Source of the DNA: Tolypothrix bouteillei VB521301
Lineage (GTDB): Bacteria; Cyanobacteriota; Cyanobacteriia; Cyanobacteriales; Nostocaceae
Length of the DNA stretch: 64,000 bases
NCBI RefSeq assembly: GCF_000760695.4
Contig: NZ_JHEG04000001.1
Span: 7,911,123 to 7,975,122, forward strand
Reading direction: 5' to 3'
Of this stretch, positions 35,312 through 44,859 are shown one piece after another. Position 1 is the stretch's first letter. Every line of letters starts with the position of its first letter. The position numbers and the translations under genes are program-made. Below the pieces are notes generated by a model, which did not search any database, was not told the DNA's origin, and saw only the letters and a list, made by a program, of their open reading frames with translations.

Positions 35312-37107
35312 TTTGTTACCTGCTCCCACCAATACTTAAGAACTGCCAAACTCCATCGGCGATACCAGGGTTTGAGGGGTATATCATTTGAGGCAGTGAT
35401 ATTGCTAAAGTAATCTCGCCATTCACCTGCCATCCACTGCTCGTAGGGAAAGAAAAAGCCTCGTTTGGGACGATTCACAACCCAATCAGGTAAATTAGGG
35501 ACGGCTGCAATCAATAATTTTTTTCCAAAGGCTAAACGAAGATTACTAGGGATGGGCGCAACTGCTTCTAACAAGCTGCTATCAACCAGAGGAACCCGCA
35601 ATTCTAGTCCCCAAGCCATACTCATAACATCGCTGTCACGGAGTAATTGATTCCGCATATAACAACTCAGTTCTAAAAAACTAACTTCATCTTCTAGGGT
35701 GAAAGTTAGTTGCTGATTATTTAGATAGTTTTCCCAATGAAAGGAAGTTGGAGGAGATTCAACGTATTGATGGGCAAGTGTACAAGCTTCTGTATGAGAG
35801 AAAATTCCTCGAAAGCTTCGATACGCTGTAGATGAACTGGGAGAACCCCGAAGAAAATCGCCCAATCGCTTTATTTTTGGTGGCACACCCCAATGAGCCA
35901 AAGCCGTCCCTGCGCTGGTAGCAAGCATGGGAATTGCTTTCAACTGTTTGCTTTTTGCTACCATTTGTGGAATTTTTACAAAAGATTGGTATCCTGCAAA
36001 TAATTCATCTCCTCCCAGCCCTGATAGTACAACTTTAGTACCACTTTCACGAGCTACTTTTGATACGCAGAAAGTATTAAAACCATCGATACTTGGTTGA
36101 TCGATCGCGTCTAAAAATTTAGGTAGTAACTCTTTAGCCGCTGATGCTGTGACTTTATATTCCGTGTGCTTTGCACCAAACTCTTTAGCAATTTGTTTGG
36201 CAATCTCCCCTTCATTCCACTGCGTTTCTTCAAAAGCGATAGAGTAAGTACTTAATTGTTCTTTTTGTGTCTGGCTTGCTAGGGCAAGAACAGTTGTTGA
36301 GTCAATACCACCACTTAAAAAAATTCCTACAGGTACATCACTGATAAAGTGATGTTCAATCGAGTCAACCAGAGCAGCATGAGTTTTTTCTTGGGCTTCT
36401 TGTGGTGAAATTTGTTCGGGGGTGAAGTTAATTTGCCAATACTGCTCTTTCTTTACTCCAGTAGACTGCCAATACAACCAATGACCGGCTGGCAAACAGT
36501 AAATATCTTCTATAAGAGTGTGTGGTTCTGGCACCGAACCAGTTACCAAGTAACCATATAATCCCGACTTACTCATGTTAACAGTCGGTAAACTAGAGGC
36601 AAGAACAGCTCTGAGTTCTGAAGCAAAAATCAGAGTTGAACCAGATTGCCAATAATATAACGGTTTGATTCCCAGAGGGTCACGAGCTAAAAAACAGGTT
36701 TTCTCCAGGTTATCCCAGATAGCAAAAGCAAACATCCCCCGTAAATACTTGACACAGTTATGCCCCATTCTCTGGTACAGCCTAAGAATAACTTCTGTGT
36801 CTGTTTGTGAATAAAACTGCTCTCCTTGGGAGATGAGATTTTGCCGAAGTTGTCGAAAATTATAAATCTCACCATTAAAGGTAATCCAGTACCGTCCATC
36901 AGATGCGGACATGGGCTGGTGCCCTGCTGGACTGAGGTCAAGAATTGACAAACGAGTATGAGCAAGAGCAGCTTGTCTATTAGTTGAAATATAAAGACCA
37001 GCATCATCAGGTCCGCGATGTTGGATCGCTATCTGCATCCGCCGAATAACTGTTTCCAAGGCATCCTGATACCGATCGGCAGTAAGAATTCCTGAGATGC
37101 CACACAT
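35308..37107 (-). CDS. asparagine synthase-like glutamine amidotransferase
   Basis: 599 residues, class II amidotransferase type. Cys2 after Met1 (MCGISGIL) is the glutaminase nucleophile. RLSILDLSPAGHQPM, FNGEIYNF and TDTEVIL complete the glutaminase domain (1-210). The synthetase domain has the PPi-loop FLSGGIDSTTV (near 265-275) and VVLSGLGGDELFAGYQSF. Both active sites look intact. In surface polysaccharide loci such proteins are thought to amidate sugar acids rather than make free asparagine; that is inference from location. It is 5 bp downstream of a GT4 gene and overlaps the next GT4 gene by 4 bp. Confidence 0.92.
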   Translation of the reverse strand: MCGISGILTADRYQDALETVIRRMQIAIQHRGPDDAGLYISTNRQAALAHTRLSILDLSPAGHQPMSASDGRYWITFNGEIYNFRQLRQNLISQGEQFYSQTDTEVILRLYQRMGHNCVKYLRGMFAFAIWDNLEKTCFLARDPLGIKPLYYWQSGSTLIFASELRAVLASSLPTVNMSKSGLYGYLVTGSVPEPHTLIEDIYCLPAGHWLYWQSTGVKKEQYWQINFTPEQISPQEAQEKTHAALVDSIEHHFISDVPVGIFLSGGIDSTTVLALASQTQKEQLSTYSIAFEETQWNEGEIAKQIAKEFGAKHTEYKVTASAAKELLPKFLDAIDQPSIDGFNTFCVSKVARESGTKVVLSGLGGDELFAGYQSFVKIPQMVAKSKQLKAIPMLATSAGTALAHWGVPPKIKRLGDFLRGSPSSSTAYRSFRGIFSHTEACTLAHQYVESPPTSFHWENYLNNQQLTFTLEDEVSFLELSCYMRNQLLRDSDVMSMAWGLELRVPLVDSSLLEAVAPIPSNLRLAFGKKLLIAAVPNLPDWVVNRPKRGFFFPYEQWMAGEWRDYFSNITASNDIPLKPWYRRWSLAVLKYWWEQVTK

Positions 37108-37112
37108 AAAAA

Positions 37113-38270
37113 TTATCTCCTTGTCATTAACTTGAAATGCTCACCCATAAGATTTGCAAGATTCTGTTGAAAACGCTCAAACCCAAAGGTAGTAATTACT
37201 TTCTGGCGTAAAGCTTCAGGCTGATAAATTAAAGGATTGGGATAAACATAGCGTAAAATTTTGAGCAACGCTTGCGTAATTTCTCCGATATCTTCTGGAT
37301 TAACAAGTGCTCCCAGTTCGCCATGGCAAAGTGCATCAATCGCCCCATCTTGGTTACCTGCTAGGACGGGTTTGCCGCAAGCTAATGCTTCTAGATAGAC
37401 AATGCCAAACCCTTCTCCTTTGCTGGGCATGGCATAAACATCGCAAAGGTTGTAGTAATCGCACAAATGCTCATCAGGTACAAAACCAGCTAGAGTCACA
37501 CAACCTTGCAGTTCAAGTTGAGCAATGATTTGCTCAATTCTAGATCTGTCATCTCCCTTACCAATAATGATGTAGTGAATATCGGGAATGACTTTGCGAA
37601 TAAGTGGAAGAGCTTGCAGAACTTTGTCGTATCCTTTGTACTGTTCTCCTTTTGCTAGTCTTGCAACAGTCAGTATGACTGGCTGTTGCGGGGTAAGTTT
37701 ATATTGCGCTAGTAAATAAGCAGGTTTAGATGCAGGTTTGAAGCGACTTGCATCAAACGTATTTGGTAGGAGAGCAACTTTGTGGGGATCGAGATTTTGT
37801 TCTTTGAGAAGGCGATCGCGTGTGTAGTTGCTCACTGCTAAGATAAGGTCTGCATGATGTAGAGCAGTTTTTATAGAAGAGCTTTTTATATCCCAAGCTT
37901 CGATCCCGTGAGCAATAGTGCAGTACGGAATGTTAGTAACTTGTTTTAATTGATAAGCAGCAACACTAAAGTTGAGATGAGTAGAAAAAATAAGGTTTGG
38001 CCTTTGCCAAAGACCAAACCCAAGCAATTGAGCAGCAAAAGCAGGGGTACGTAGAGACAAAGGCAAATGCCCAGACCCATGAAAGCGTAAATAAGGAGAA
38101 ACAAGAGGTAAGTGAATATCGTGCTTGATAAAAATATCGTAATTAAAGTCAGGATATACGCTTTGAAAAGCCCGAACACAAAAAGAAGAATAACGTTGGA
38201 TGCCCCCTGTAGAGTCAAATAAGTCAGGTAACCACAGATGACAGTGAAATTGATTTTGAGTTGAATACAT
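37113..38270 (-). CDS. GT4 family glycosyltransferase
   Basis: 385 residues. It begins MYSTQNQFHCHLWLPDLFDSTGGIQRYS, where the GGIQRY loop replaces the usual GG. It shows IFSTHLNFSVAAY, TIAHGIEAWDIKS, VILTVARLAKGEQYKGYD and the EX7E motif KGEGFGIVYLEALACGKPVLAGN. This is a retaining GT-B enzyme. It is 5 bp upstream of the AsnB-like gene and 44 bp downstream of the Wzy-like polymerase gene in the same direction, probably one transcript. Donor sugar unknown. Confidence 0.9.
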   Translation of the reverse strand: MYSTQNQFHCHLWLPDLFDSTGGIQRYSSFCVRAFQSVYPDFNYDIFIKHDIHLPLVSPYLRFHGSGHLPLSLRTPAFAAQLLGFGLWQRPNLIFSTHLNFSVAAYQLKQVTNIPYCTIAHGIEAWDIKSSSIKTALHHADLILAVSNYTRDRLLKEQNLDPHKVALLPNTFDASRFKPASKPAYLLAQYKLTPQQPVILTVARLAKGEQYKGYDKVLQALPLIRKVIPDIHYIIIGKGDDRSRIEQIIAQLELQGCVTLAGFVPDEHLCDYYNLCDVYAMPSKGEGFGIVYLEALACGKPVLAGNQDGAIDALCHGELGALVNPEDIGEITQALLKILRYVYPNPLIYQPEALRQKVITTFGFERFQQNLANLMGEHFKLMTRR

Positions 38271-38314
38271 GGTTCTGAGTTACCGTCCTTTCATCAATAG
38301 TAATAGGGATGTGA

Positions 38315-39679
38315 TTAAAGAGACAGTGCTTGTCCTCGCTTGGTTTTTGACTGATAAAATTTATTGAGAAAATATACTAAGACAATGGAAGCTGATGTGC
38401 TGGCTACAACTTCTACTAAAGAGCCACCAGGTTGAATTAAACCCAATCCAGGTAAAAACCATGAAGCAAATCCCGACCAATTGCCATTGACTAATTTTTG
38501 TCCGGCTGCAATATCGACAATTCGCAGTAGAGTACCATAGATAAGGAAACCCAACAACACACCTGTAGAACCAAAGTTGATATAAAATTCCATAACCTGC
38601 CCAACTCCTACACTCGTGCCATCTGCAAACTGCAGACCAGTGTAACGACTAACAATTTCAGGGCTACCAGCACGCACTGGTTTATCTGGCCAAACAAGAC
38701 GAGGAATTGCTGCAATCGCTGCTTGTTCTAGGGTTCCCCCATCAGCATAATCAACAAATCCTGCTGTAATATGGTTAACAGCTTGACCTACCAAAGTATT
38801 TTGGTTAAGGCGAGCGTCAATCGCTTCTAAATGTTCTTGTTTAAATGGATCGAAAAATTCAAAGGTAGTAACTGTTTGCCACAACCGCTCAATTCTTGTT
38901 TGTCCGCTCTGACTACCCCAAACTGTTGCACGAATCTCAACGCGATCTCGCATATAGTTGACGAAGACGGATAGTCCAAATACAAGCAGAAGTAACGCAG
39001 TAACAACAACTTTCCATCGTGGGCGATAGAAGTTAAAGACAAAAATGAGTACAACTAATGACGCAACGGCTCCGTACCCAATAAACCCTAAAGTTAACAC
39101 AGTTACAAGTGGCATACTACAAGCAATTATCAGCCATGTCAGAAAGGCTTTACTATCACCCATATACCAAGATTTCCAACAAGCAAGACATAAGCCCACA
39201 ACGAAGAGAGATACACCTGATGTTGTTATGGCAGACAAACCAGGAACACCAAGCAAAATAGGAGCTATAGCCACACAGATAAACAGACCTATCGAAATGT
39301 AAGTCTTGGGGAGTTTCAAGTCAGGCTTGTAAGAAACTTCAGACAGCCAAACAGGTCTCATCTCTCTGAGTACCCAAGGTGCTACAAGAGTGCTACCAAT
39401 TCCAAACCCAATGACACCGTAAACACTTTGATGAAAACCAGCTAAGACATGAGCAATAGAAACATCTTGACTCATTAAATATTCTGAGGTGGGAGTATAC
39501 CAAGGAAACGCATAAATTAAAGCCCCAAACCAATGAATCATGGACAGGGTTAGCAAATAAATCAGTGGTAATCCCGCACTTGCTCGTTTTTGATTCCACT
39601 GGTTGCGAACGACTAAATGAACAACCATCAGCCAAATAAACAACCAAAATATTAACCATAAATGATCTTCTTTCAGCAT
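38315..39679 (-). CDS. Wzy-like oligosaccharide repeat-unit polymerase
   Basis: 454 residues with about eleven membrane helices spread over the length and one larger extracytoplasmic loop (about 230-340) between them. The loop includes AIAAIPRLVWPDKPVRAGSPE, a PRxxWPDKP motif that I associate with O-antigen/oligosaccharide repeat-unit polymerases. FADGTSVGVGQVMEFYINFGSTGVLLG follows. It would join lipid-linked repeat units on the outer face of the membrane. Its presence implies a Wzy-dependent product, yet an ABC exporter is also encoded in the locus. It lies 44 bp upstream of the GT4 gene at 37113 and is followed upstream by a 340-bp gap. Confidence 0.78.
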   Translation of the reverse strand: MLKEDHLWLIFWLFIWLMVVHLVVRNQWNQKRASAGLPLIYLLTLSMIHWFGALIYAFPWYTPTSEYLMSQDVSIAHVLAGFHQSVYGVIGFGIGSTLVAPWVLREMRPVWLSEVSYKPDLKLPKTYISIGLFICVAIAPILLGVPGLSAITTSGVSLFVVGLCLACWKSWYMGDSKAFLTWLIIACSMPLVTVLTLGFIGYGAVASLVVLIFVFNFYRPRWKVVVTALLLLVFGLSVFVNYMRDRVEIRATVWGSQSGQTRIERLWQTVTTFEFFDPFKQEHLEAIDARLNQNTLVGQAVNHITAGFVDYADGGTLEQAAIAAIPRLVWPDKPVRAGSPEIVSRYTGLQFADGTSVGVGQVMEFYINFGSTGVLLGFLIYGTLLRIVDIAAGQKLVNGNWSGFASWFLPGLGLIQPGGSLVEVVASTSASIVLVYFLNKFYQSKTKRGQALSL

Positions 39680-40019
39680 TATTACTTATCTCTTATTCTT
39701 CAAAAACATATAAATAGCAGCAGAGGTTGCTGTTACTTTTACCCAATGCTTTGAGATGAAGTTATCATAAACTCTCCGTCACATTTATGCCACATCTTTT
39801 TCAATTTTGGTAATACCTTTTTAACAATTTTGTGAAACTTTTAGGCTAAATACTTAAGTAAGTTAGTGAGAAAAAAGCAACCCATGTAACGAAAAGTAAA
39901 CTTTCTGTATTTGGCTCGTAGTTGCGCTGTCTATGCCTGCGGCAGACCTAGCAGCGAACATATGCATCGCAACTACAAACAGTGATAATTATTTGATTCA
40001 CTTACGTAGAAATACTTAC
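39680..40019. repeat. intergenic region with a short palindromic element (39918-39976)
   Basis: The gap breaks the minus-strand gene run. GTAGTTGCG at 39918-39926 and CGCAACTAC at 39968-39976 are exact inverted copies enclosing about 40 bp with an inner CTGCGGCAG palindrome; the whole can form a stem-loop. Elements of this GTAGTTGCG type are scattered in cyanobacterial genomes. The A/T-rich part at 39700-39880 could hold the promoter of the polymerase gene, though I see no clear box. No gene is supported. Confidence 0.6.
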
Positions 40020-40994
40020 TCAATGCGATGATTTTGAGTGTGATATAGAAGTACTTATCGATAATTTAGAGCCGTTCTGATAACATCTCGCTGAAAACGC
40101 AGTTAAGCAACTATTTTTAATTAACAGGACAAAGACTTGTAAAGATGATAGTAATCTTTTAATCTTAAATGTAATTAAAGATTTTAAAGCTCTCTTTAAT
40201 ACGTAATTTACTCTTAATAGATAAATATAAATTAATTCATTTCGATTTAAGAAAATTGCATAATTAGGTACAATTTTCAAAAATTCTTTGATGTCTTGAT
40301 TAGTCTGGAAAGATTGAGAAGAAACACTTGTTTGATGTTGTCTGTATAAGATAAGTGTCCTAGGTATATATTCTACATACCATTCATTACTCAGACAACG
40401 CAATAGCCATTCCCAATCACCCAATTGAGGAAGTTTTGGATTAAAACCTTCTAGTGATTCAAAAGCCTTTATTCGTATTGCACAACCTGAGATATGCCAC
40501 CAACATCCTCTCAGTAACGTACTTTTAACGGATTTATCATTACCTTCAATCACTTCAATTTGCCTATTAGGATTGTCTTCTCCTACTTCAACAGATCCAT
40601 CAGGCATTAAATTGTCCCAACTTGAGCAAATGGTAGCTACTTTCTCTGAACAAGTTTCTATTCGCAATGCGATTGTCTCTAACCAATTGTGCTTTGCAAT
40701 GTCATCTGAGTGTAATATTAAAACCCATTCAGTAGAATTTTTAATAACTTCAAGAGCACGATTAACGTTTCCTCTCTCACCAAGGTTTTTTTCTCCTTTT
40801 AATACTAATAATGGAATTTGTGACTTCCAAGTTTTTATAGCTACTTCAATTGTTTCGTCTGTTGAGCAGTCATCAGCAAGATAAATAGCATAAATTTTGT
40901 TTAATTGGCTGTCTTGAATCTGAATTGACTCCAAAGTTTCACCAATAGTATTTTCGCTATTATAAGATGGTATCAGAATAGAAAATTGTGTCAT
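40020..40994 (-). CDS. GT2 family glycosyltransferase
   Basis: 324 residues. GT-A fold: FSILIPSYNSENTIGETLES, YLADDCSTDETIEVA, the metal motif LHSDDIAKHNWLE and later CAIRIKAFESLEGFNPKLPQLGDWEWLLR with the ED/GDW-type catalytic region, then a C-terminal basic helix tail. Probably an inverting transferase using a nucleotide sugar. Lies 16 bp downstream of a methyltransferase gene. Confidence 0.88.
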   Translation of the reverse strand: MTQFSILIPSYNSENTIGETLESIQIQDSQLNKIYAIYLADDCSTDETIEVAIKTWKSQIPLLVLKGEKNLGERGNVNRALEVIKNSTEWVLILHSDDIAKHNWLETIALRIETCSEKVATICSSWDNLMPDGSVEVGEDNPNRQIEVIEGNDKSVKSTLLRGCWWHISGCAIRIKAFESLEGFNPKLPQLGDWEWLLRCLSNEWYVEYIPRTLILYRQHQTSVSSQSFQTNQDIKEFLKIVPNYAIFLNRNELIYIYLLRVNYVLKRALKSLITFKIKRLLSSLQVFVLLIKNSCLTAFSARCYQNGSKLSISTSISHSKSSH

Positions 40995-41010
40995 TTTTTT
41001 GTAAATCTAA

Positions 41011-41868
41011 CTAGTTTTTACTAAGACGCAATCCAAAAACCGAGTTATTACGGTAGAAAATTTCGCTTTCATAATAATCATTTCTTTTATGTAAATAATT
41101 AATAAGTTCTTCTATCATGACTGGGTATATAGCATCACAGTCTGGTGTAAAATCAGGTAATTCTAAACAGCGTGGTTTTATGAAGATAGGAAAGGATATA
41201 GCTCCTCCTTGTATTTGCTTTCTACGCTTTAAACGTACTTGTGGCAATCGAATACGACTATCATAAAAAGTTAATATTGCGTCAAGTAGTTTGCCTTGTG
41301 TTAGTTTAATTTTTCCAGAACCATAACTAAAACCCATATGTTCTGAAGGCATAGCATTTACATCAAAATTTGGTGCTATGGTAATTAAACTTCCACCTGG
41401 TTTTAAAACTCGCCATGCTTCATCCAAAAAAACATTTGGAAACACAAGATGCTCAATTACAAACATAGAAAAAACAACATCAAATGAAGCTGATGGAAAT
41501 GGCAGTTGTTCTGCCCGAGCAGCAATAAAATTAAAATCTTTTCTCTCTTGCCACATATCCGAGCTTAAATCAACGCCTGTATATTTAATACCTTTGATAC
41601 GAATAGCAAGTTCTTGAGCCGCACTACCATCTCCACAACCAACTTCCAACACATTGGCGTTTTCTGGGATTAACTCACACATAGTGATTTGAGCACCATG
41701 TGTTTCTTTTTGCCAGGAGGCATTGATACCCTTAATCCAATTGCTATGATAAGGAGATTTTAAATAGTAATTGGACATTTGATGTTGAAACTGTACTAAA
41801 GTATCTTTGTTGGATGATTCAATAGATGATAAGTATGCACTATTCGATCTTTTGCTTAAGAAAGTCAT
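41011..41868 (-). CDS. class I SAM-dependent methyltransferase
   Basis: 285 residues. SAM-binding motif I is ANVLEVGCGDGSAAQE (near 71-86), motif II region VDLSSDMWQERKDF, then ARAEQLPFPSASFDVVFSMFVIEHLVFPN and EAWRVLKPGGSLITIAP, all typical of the Methyltransf_11 group. The N-terminal 60 residues and the C-terminal part are not recognised. By location it may methylate a sugar of the polysaccharide or cap a chain end. Situated between GT4 and GT2 genes with gaps of 70 and 16 bp. Confidence 0.88.
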   Translation of the reverse strand: MTFLSKRSNSAYLSSIESSNKDTLVQFQHQMSNYYLKSPYHSNWIKGINASWQKETHGAQITMCELIPENANVLEVGCGDGSAAQELAIRIKGIKYTGVDLSSDMWQERKDFNFIAARAEQLPFPSASFDVVFSMFVIEHLVFPNVFLDEAWRVLKPGGSLITIAPNFDVNAMPSEHMGFSYGSGKIKLTQGKLLDAILTFYDSRIRLPQVRLKRRKQIQGGAISFPIFIKPRCLELPDFTPDCDAIYPVMIEELINYLHKRNDYYESEIFYRNNSVFGLRLSKN

Positions 41869-41938
41869 AGTCTTTTATAAACCTCCATAAAGTTTTTCTA
41901 GTAACCAATTGAGAGCGTTAAAATACCTGCAAGCATTT

Positions 41939-43126
41939 TTACTTTCTGCTGTGTCCTAACAAATTAGTGTGGATAGAAGCAAAGTCTGCTGCTACCTCTG
42001 TCCAGTCTCTTGGTTTGAAGCCATCATAAATGCTCCTTACCATTTGTGCCAGTTCTTGTCGATGTTCATGACACCATTTTAGTCTTTCGATAAATCTTTC
42101 AGGACTTCGGATTGGAAGCACCCAGCCTGTTTGACCTTCTACAATTATGTCTAAACTAGAACAATTTGTAGTAGTTAAAATTGGTAACCCAGAAGCTTGA
42201 GCTTGAGCGAGAACCATAGCATAACCATCTTGAATAGTAGGAAATATAAAAACGTCTGCATCTGCATAAAACATAGGTAAATCAAACTGAGCCTGTTTAG
42301 AAATAAATTGAATAGAATTACTAATATTTTTTTTAAAATTTATTGCTTCATTAGTAATAAAACCTATAAATTTTAATGAAATAAAATAATTTGTGTTGCA
42401 AGCTATATTAACAAGATCGTAAATACCCTTTTGAAAAGAAAAATTACTAACCATCAAAACATTAAGACATTTTCCGGAAAGAATTCTTTGATATCGAGCT
42501 TCTATAACTTGCTCACTAGGACGAAATTTTTCTAATTGAGCACCTAAAGGTAAAACTTTAAGTTTATCTGCTTCTACATTCTGCTCAAGAAAAGATTGTT
42601 TAGCAAAAGTCGAAAGACATATAATTATATCAGCTAGTTGATACTCTCTTTCTTCCCTATCAATCATCCAATTACTAGGTTTATTAATCTTTGTACCTAC
42701 TCGTTTTTCTTCCTCAGATAAAAGATTGAATTGAGTACGTATATGAGCAGAACCTCTCACAAGAGTTTTTAAGACACGTTTATGAGACAAAGCTTGAAAA
42801 ATTTCCTCTGCAACTCCACTAAAGACATGGACTACATCGTAGTCACGTTGCACAATCTTGTGAGCAGCCCATCTAGAGAAGTTGGAATGGATACAAGCTT
42901 CAAAATCAGGAGTACCTATAGCATTATGGACTTTATAAATAACACGGCTTAGAAGACCATGTAATAAAAAGCTCATAACACATTTTTGAGATATGCCGAA
43001 TTTTTCTACAATCCTTTTAGGATAGTTAGTATACAAAGTAACATCATGACCTTGGTTGATTAGTTCTCGTGCTAAGTCAAAAGCATGGAAGCGTCCATGA
43101 ACAACAATCGCAATTTTAAGTTTCAT
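41939..43126 (-). CDS. GT4 family glycosyltransferase
   Basis: 395 residues. MKLKIAIVVHGRFHAFDLARELINQGHDVTLYTNYPKR is the N-terminal Rossmann motif of GT4 enzymes. CLNVLMVSNFSFQKGIYDLV begins the C-terminal domain. The motif corresponding to EX7E reads QDGYAMVLAQAQASGLPIL, with Asp and Gln in place of the usual two Glu; similar variants occur, but reduced or altered activity is possible. Lies 20 bp downstream of the CgeB-like gene. Confidence 0.85.
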   Translation of the reverse strand: MKLKIAIVVHGRFHAFDLARELINQGHDVTLYTNYPKRIVEKFGISQKCVMSFLLHGLLSRVIYKVHNAIGTPDFEACIHSNFSRWAAHKIVQRDYDVVHVFSGVAEEIFQALSHKRVLKTLVRGSAHIRTQFNLLSEEEKRVGTKINKPSNWMIDREEREYQLADIIICLSTFAKQSFLEQNVEADKLKVLPLGAQLEKFRPSEQVIEARYQRILSGKCLNVLMVSNFSFQKGIYDLVNIACNTNYFISLKFIGFITNEAINFKKNISNSIQFISKQAQFDLPMFYADADVFIFPTIQDGYAMVLAQAQASGLPILTTTNCSSLDIIVEGQTGWVLPIRSPERFIERLKWCHEHRQELAQMVRSIYDGFKPRDWTEVAADFASIHTNLLGHSRK

Positions 43127-43146
43127 AATTGAAGTTGCAGATGATA

Positions 43147-44154
43147 TTATTCTAAAGACAACATAGTTTTTAATCGCTCTTTGTATGTGTGTTTACCTTG
43201 AGTGATTAGTAAATGAGCCTTTCGAGCAAGGCAATTGCGTTCGGTATCGTGATTTAACAACCACTGAACTTTTTCTAGCATTTCTGGAATAGTTTTAAAA
43301 TAAACAACTGCTTCGCCATCGTCTCCAAAAATATCTCGATGTTCTTGAGTATCTTCGCTCAACATACAACTACCAATGGCTGGAATTTCAAAGCTTCTCA
43401 TGACATGACCATCACGATTCGATTTTCTTACCAAACATAGTGCTACTTTAGCCGTGCGAGTAGCTAACCTAAGTGTCCGTGGATTTGCATATCCTCGCAA
43501 ACTTGATTTGGTTTCTGGGTAACGTTCCCAATATGCACCGTAGAGATGAACTTTCACACCAGTGCGAATGAGTGCATTTATCCAGGGTCTGCGATCGCTG
43601 TCGGCACCCCCGACAAAAATAACATCACAATCATACTGACATTTTTCTTCTGGAGTGATTGAAGTGTCAGAATAAAATAACTCTTCATCAAAGCCAAAGG
43701 GTAAATATTGGACGTGAGGACATCCAACTTGTCGAAGATTGTTGATATTAGCACGACGGGGAGAAAAAACTATATCGTAATAGGGCAGAGCTTTTAGAAA
43801 CCAAGGAGAGTACAGCACTCGATTCCAAGGATCGTCGGTAAGAAAGTTAATTTTCTTAATTCCGCGATCGCTAAGTTCAGATAACGCTTGGTGAGATATT
43901 GGCGCAATCCCCGTTGTAATGAGAATCTCAGCTTCTTGCTCCAGACAACTTTGAACAATTTTCTTACTAAAATCTTGCAGTCGAGATGGATATCTTCCCC
44001 GTAAATGCCAATTTACAGACTTAATAAATTTTGAAGCCTCAAATGCTGATTGCATATTGACAAACACGGGCTTCAGATTAGAATTAAGTGCAGCTTTGAA
44101 CAAAGCATCACCAACATTTGTACCACCTGTTCCACCAGTTATGATAATTTTCAT
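43147..44154 (-). CDS. CgeB-like glycosyltransferase (Glyco_trans_1_2 type)
   Basis: 335 residues. It starts MKIIITGGTGGTNVGDALF, with an N-terminal domain containing FLTDDPWNR and YDIVFSPRRANINNLRQ. The C-terminal domain has GHVMRSFEIPAIGSCMLSEDTQEHRDIFGD and HDTERNCLARKAHLLITQGKHTYKERL, the CgeB/spore-maturation type glycosyltransferase signature, as in the gene at 51983. Donor and acceptor unknown. Tightly spaced between the methyltransferase (9 bp) and GT4 (20 bp) genes. Confidence 0.82.
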   Translation of the reverse strand: MKIIITGGTGGTNVGDALFKAALNSNLKPVFVNMQSAFEASKFIKSVNWHLRGRYPSRLQDFSKKIVQSCLEQEAEILITTGIAPISHQALSELSDRGIKKINFLTDDPWNRVLYSPWFLKALPYYDIVFSPRRANINNLRQVGCPHVQYLPFGFDEELFYSDTSITPEEKCQYDCDVIFVGGADSDRRPWINALIRTGVKVHLYGAYWERYPETKSSLRGYANPRTLRLATRTAKVALCLVRKSNRDGHVMRSFEIPAIGSCMLSEDTQEHRDIFGDDGEAVVYFKTIPEMLEKVQWLLNHDTERNCLARKAHLLITQGKHTYKERLKTMLSLE

Positions 44155-44163
44155 AGCATATTA

Positions 44164-44859
44164 TTATAAAGCCCTAACTTTTTTGCTTTCTATATAAATA
44201 GATGGAACTCCTTCTTTTGTAAACTCCACTTGACTAATTTCTGATATGTACTTGCTTTCTCCATAAGTAGATTCACATATATCAACAAAGCCATTAGCAC
44301 TCATAAAATGTTTAATAGATAGAGCATCATACATATATTTATGCTGGTGTGGATAGCTTTGTAAAAAATTCAAGATTTTAACAAAAATATTCCGATTTTT
44401 AGAGTATGTTCCTTCTTTATGTAAATTGATAAATTCTAAGAATTCTTGACTTGCTATTTCATCACCCTGTTCATAGCGAGATACATAATTTTTAGCTAGT
44501 TGATAAAGGTCAGGAACAACTATTCTTAAAATACCATTAGGACGTAGTACCCTAAAAGCTTCATTCATAAATAACTGTGATGTTTTTAACGTTAAATGTT
44601 CAAAAACATGAGATGCGTACACAACATCAACGCTACAATCCTTAAATTTCCATGCATAGCGTAAATCCATAAATATAACATTAGACGTACTATATTTAAT
44701 AGATTTATGTATCTTTATCATCAGGTGTTGAATGATGGGATACTTTTGAAATAAGCTATTGAGAGAGGAATCAGTATTGATCCATCCTAGAGGACGAGTT
44801 TGACCGCATCCTAAATTTAGGAGAATTCGCTCCTCTAATTTCCGATTAGTTATTATCAT
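44164..44859 (-). CDS. class I SAM-dependent methyltransferase
   Basis: 231 residues. It begins with the SAM motif LLNLGCGQTRPLGWINTDSSL, an N-terminal arrangement typical of sugar-locus methyltransferases, then ASHVFEHLTLKTSQLFMNEAFRVLRPNGILRIVVPDLYQLAKNY. The ATG overlaps the stop of the upstream GT2 gene (ATGA), indicating translational coupling. Possibly methylates a glycan or a sugar nucleotide. The C-terminal half (about 120-231) is family specific. Confidence 0.85.
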   Translation of the reverse strand: MIITNRKLEERILLNLGCGQTRPLGWINTDSSLNSLFQKYPIIQHLMIKIHKSIKYSTSNVIFMDLRYAWKFKDCSVDVVYASHVFEHLTLKTSQLFMNEAFRVLRPNGILRIVVPDLYQLAKNYVSRYEQGDEIASQEFLEFINLHKEGTYSKNRNIFVKILNFLQSYPHQHKYMYDALSIKHFMSANGFVDICESTYGESKYISEISQVEFTKEGVPSIYIESKKVRAL

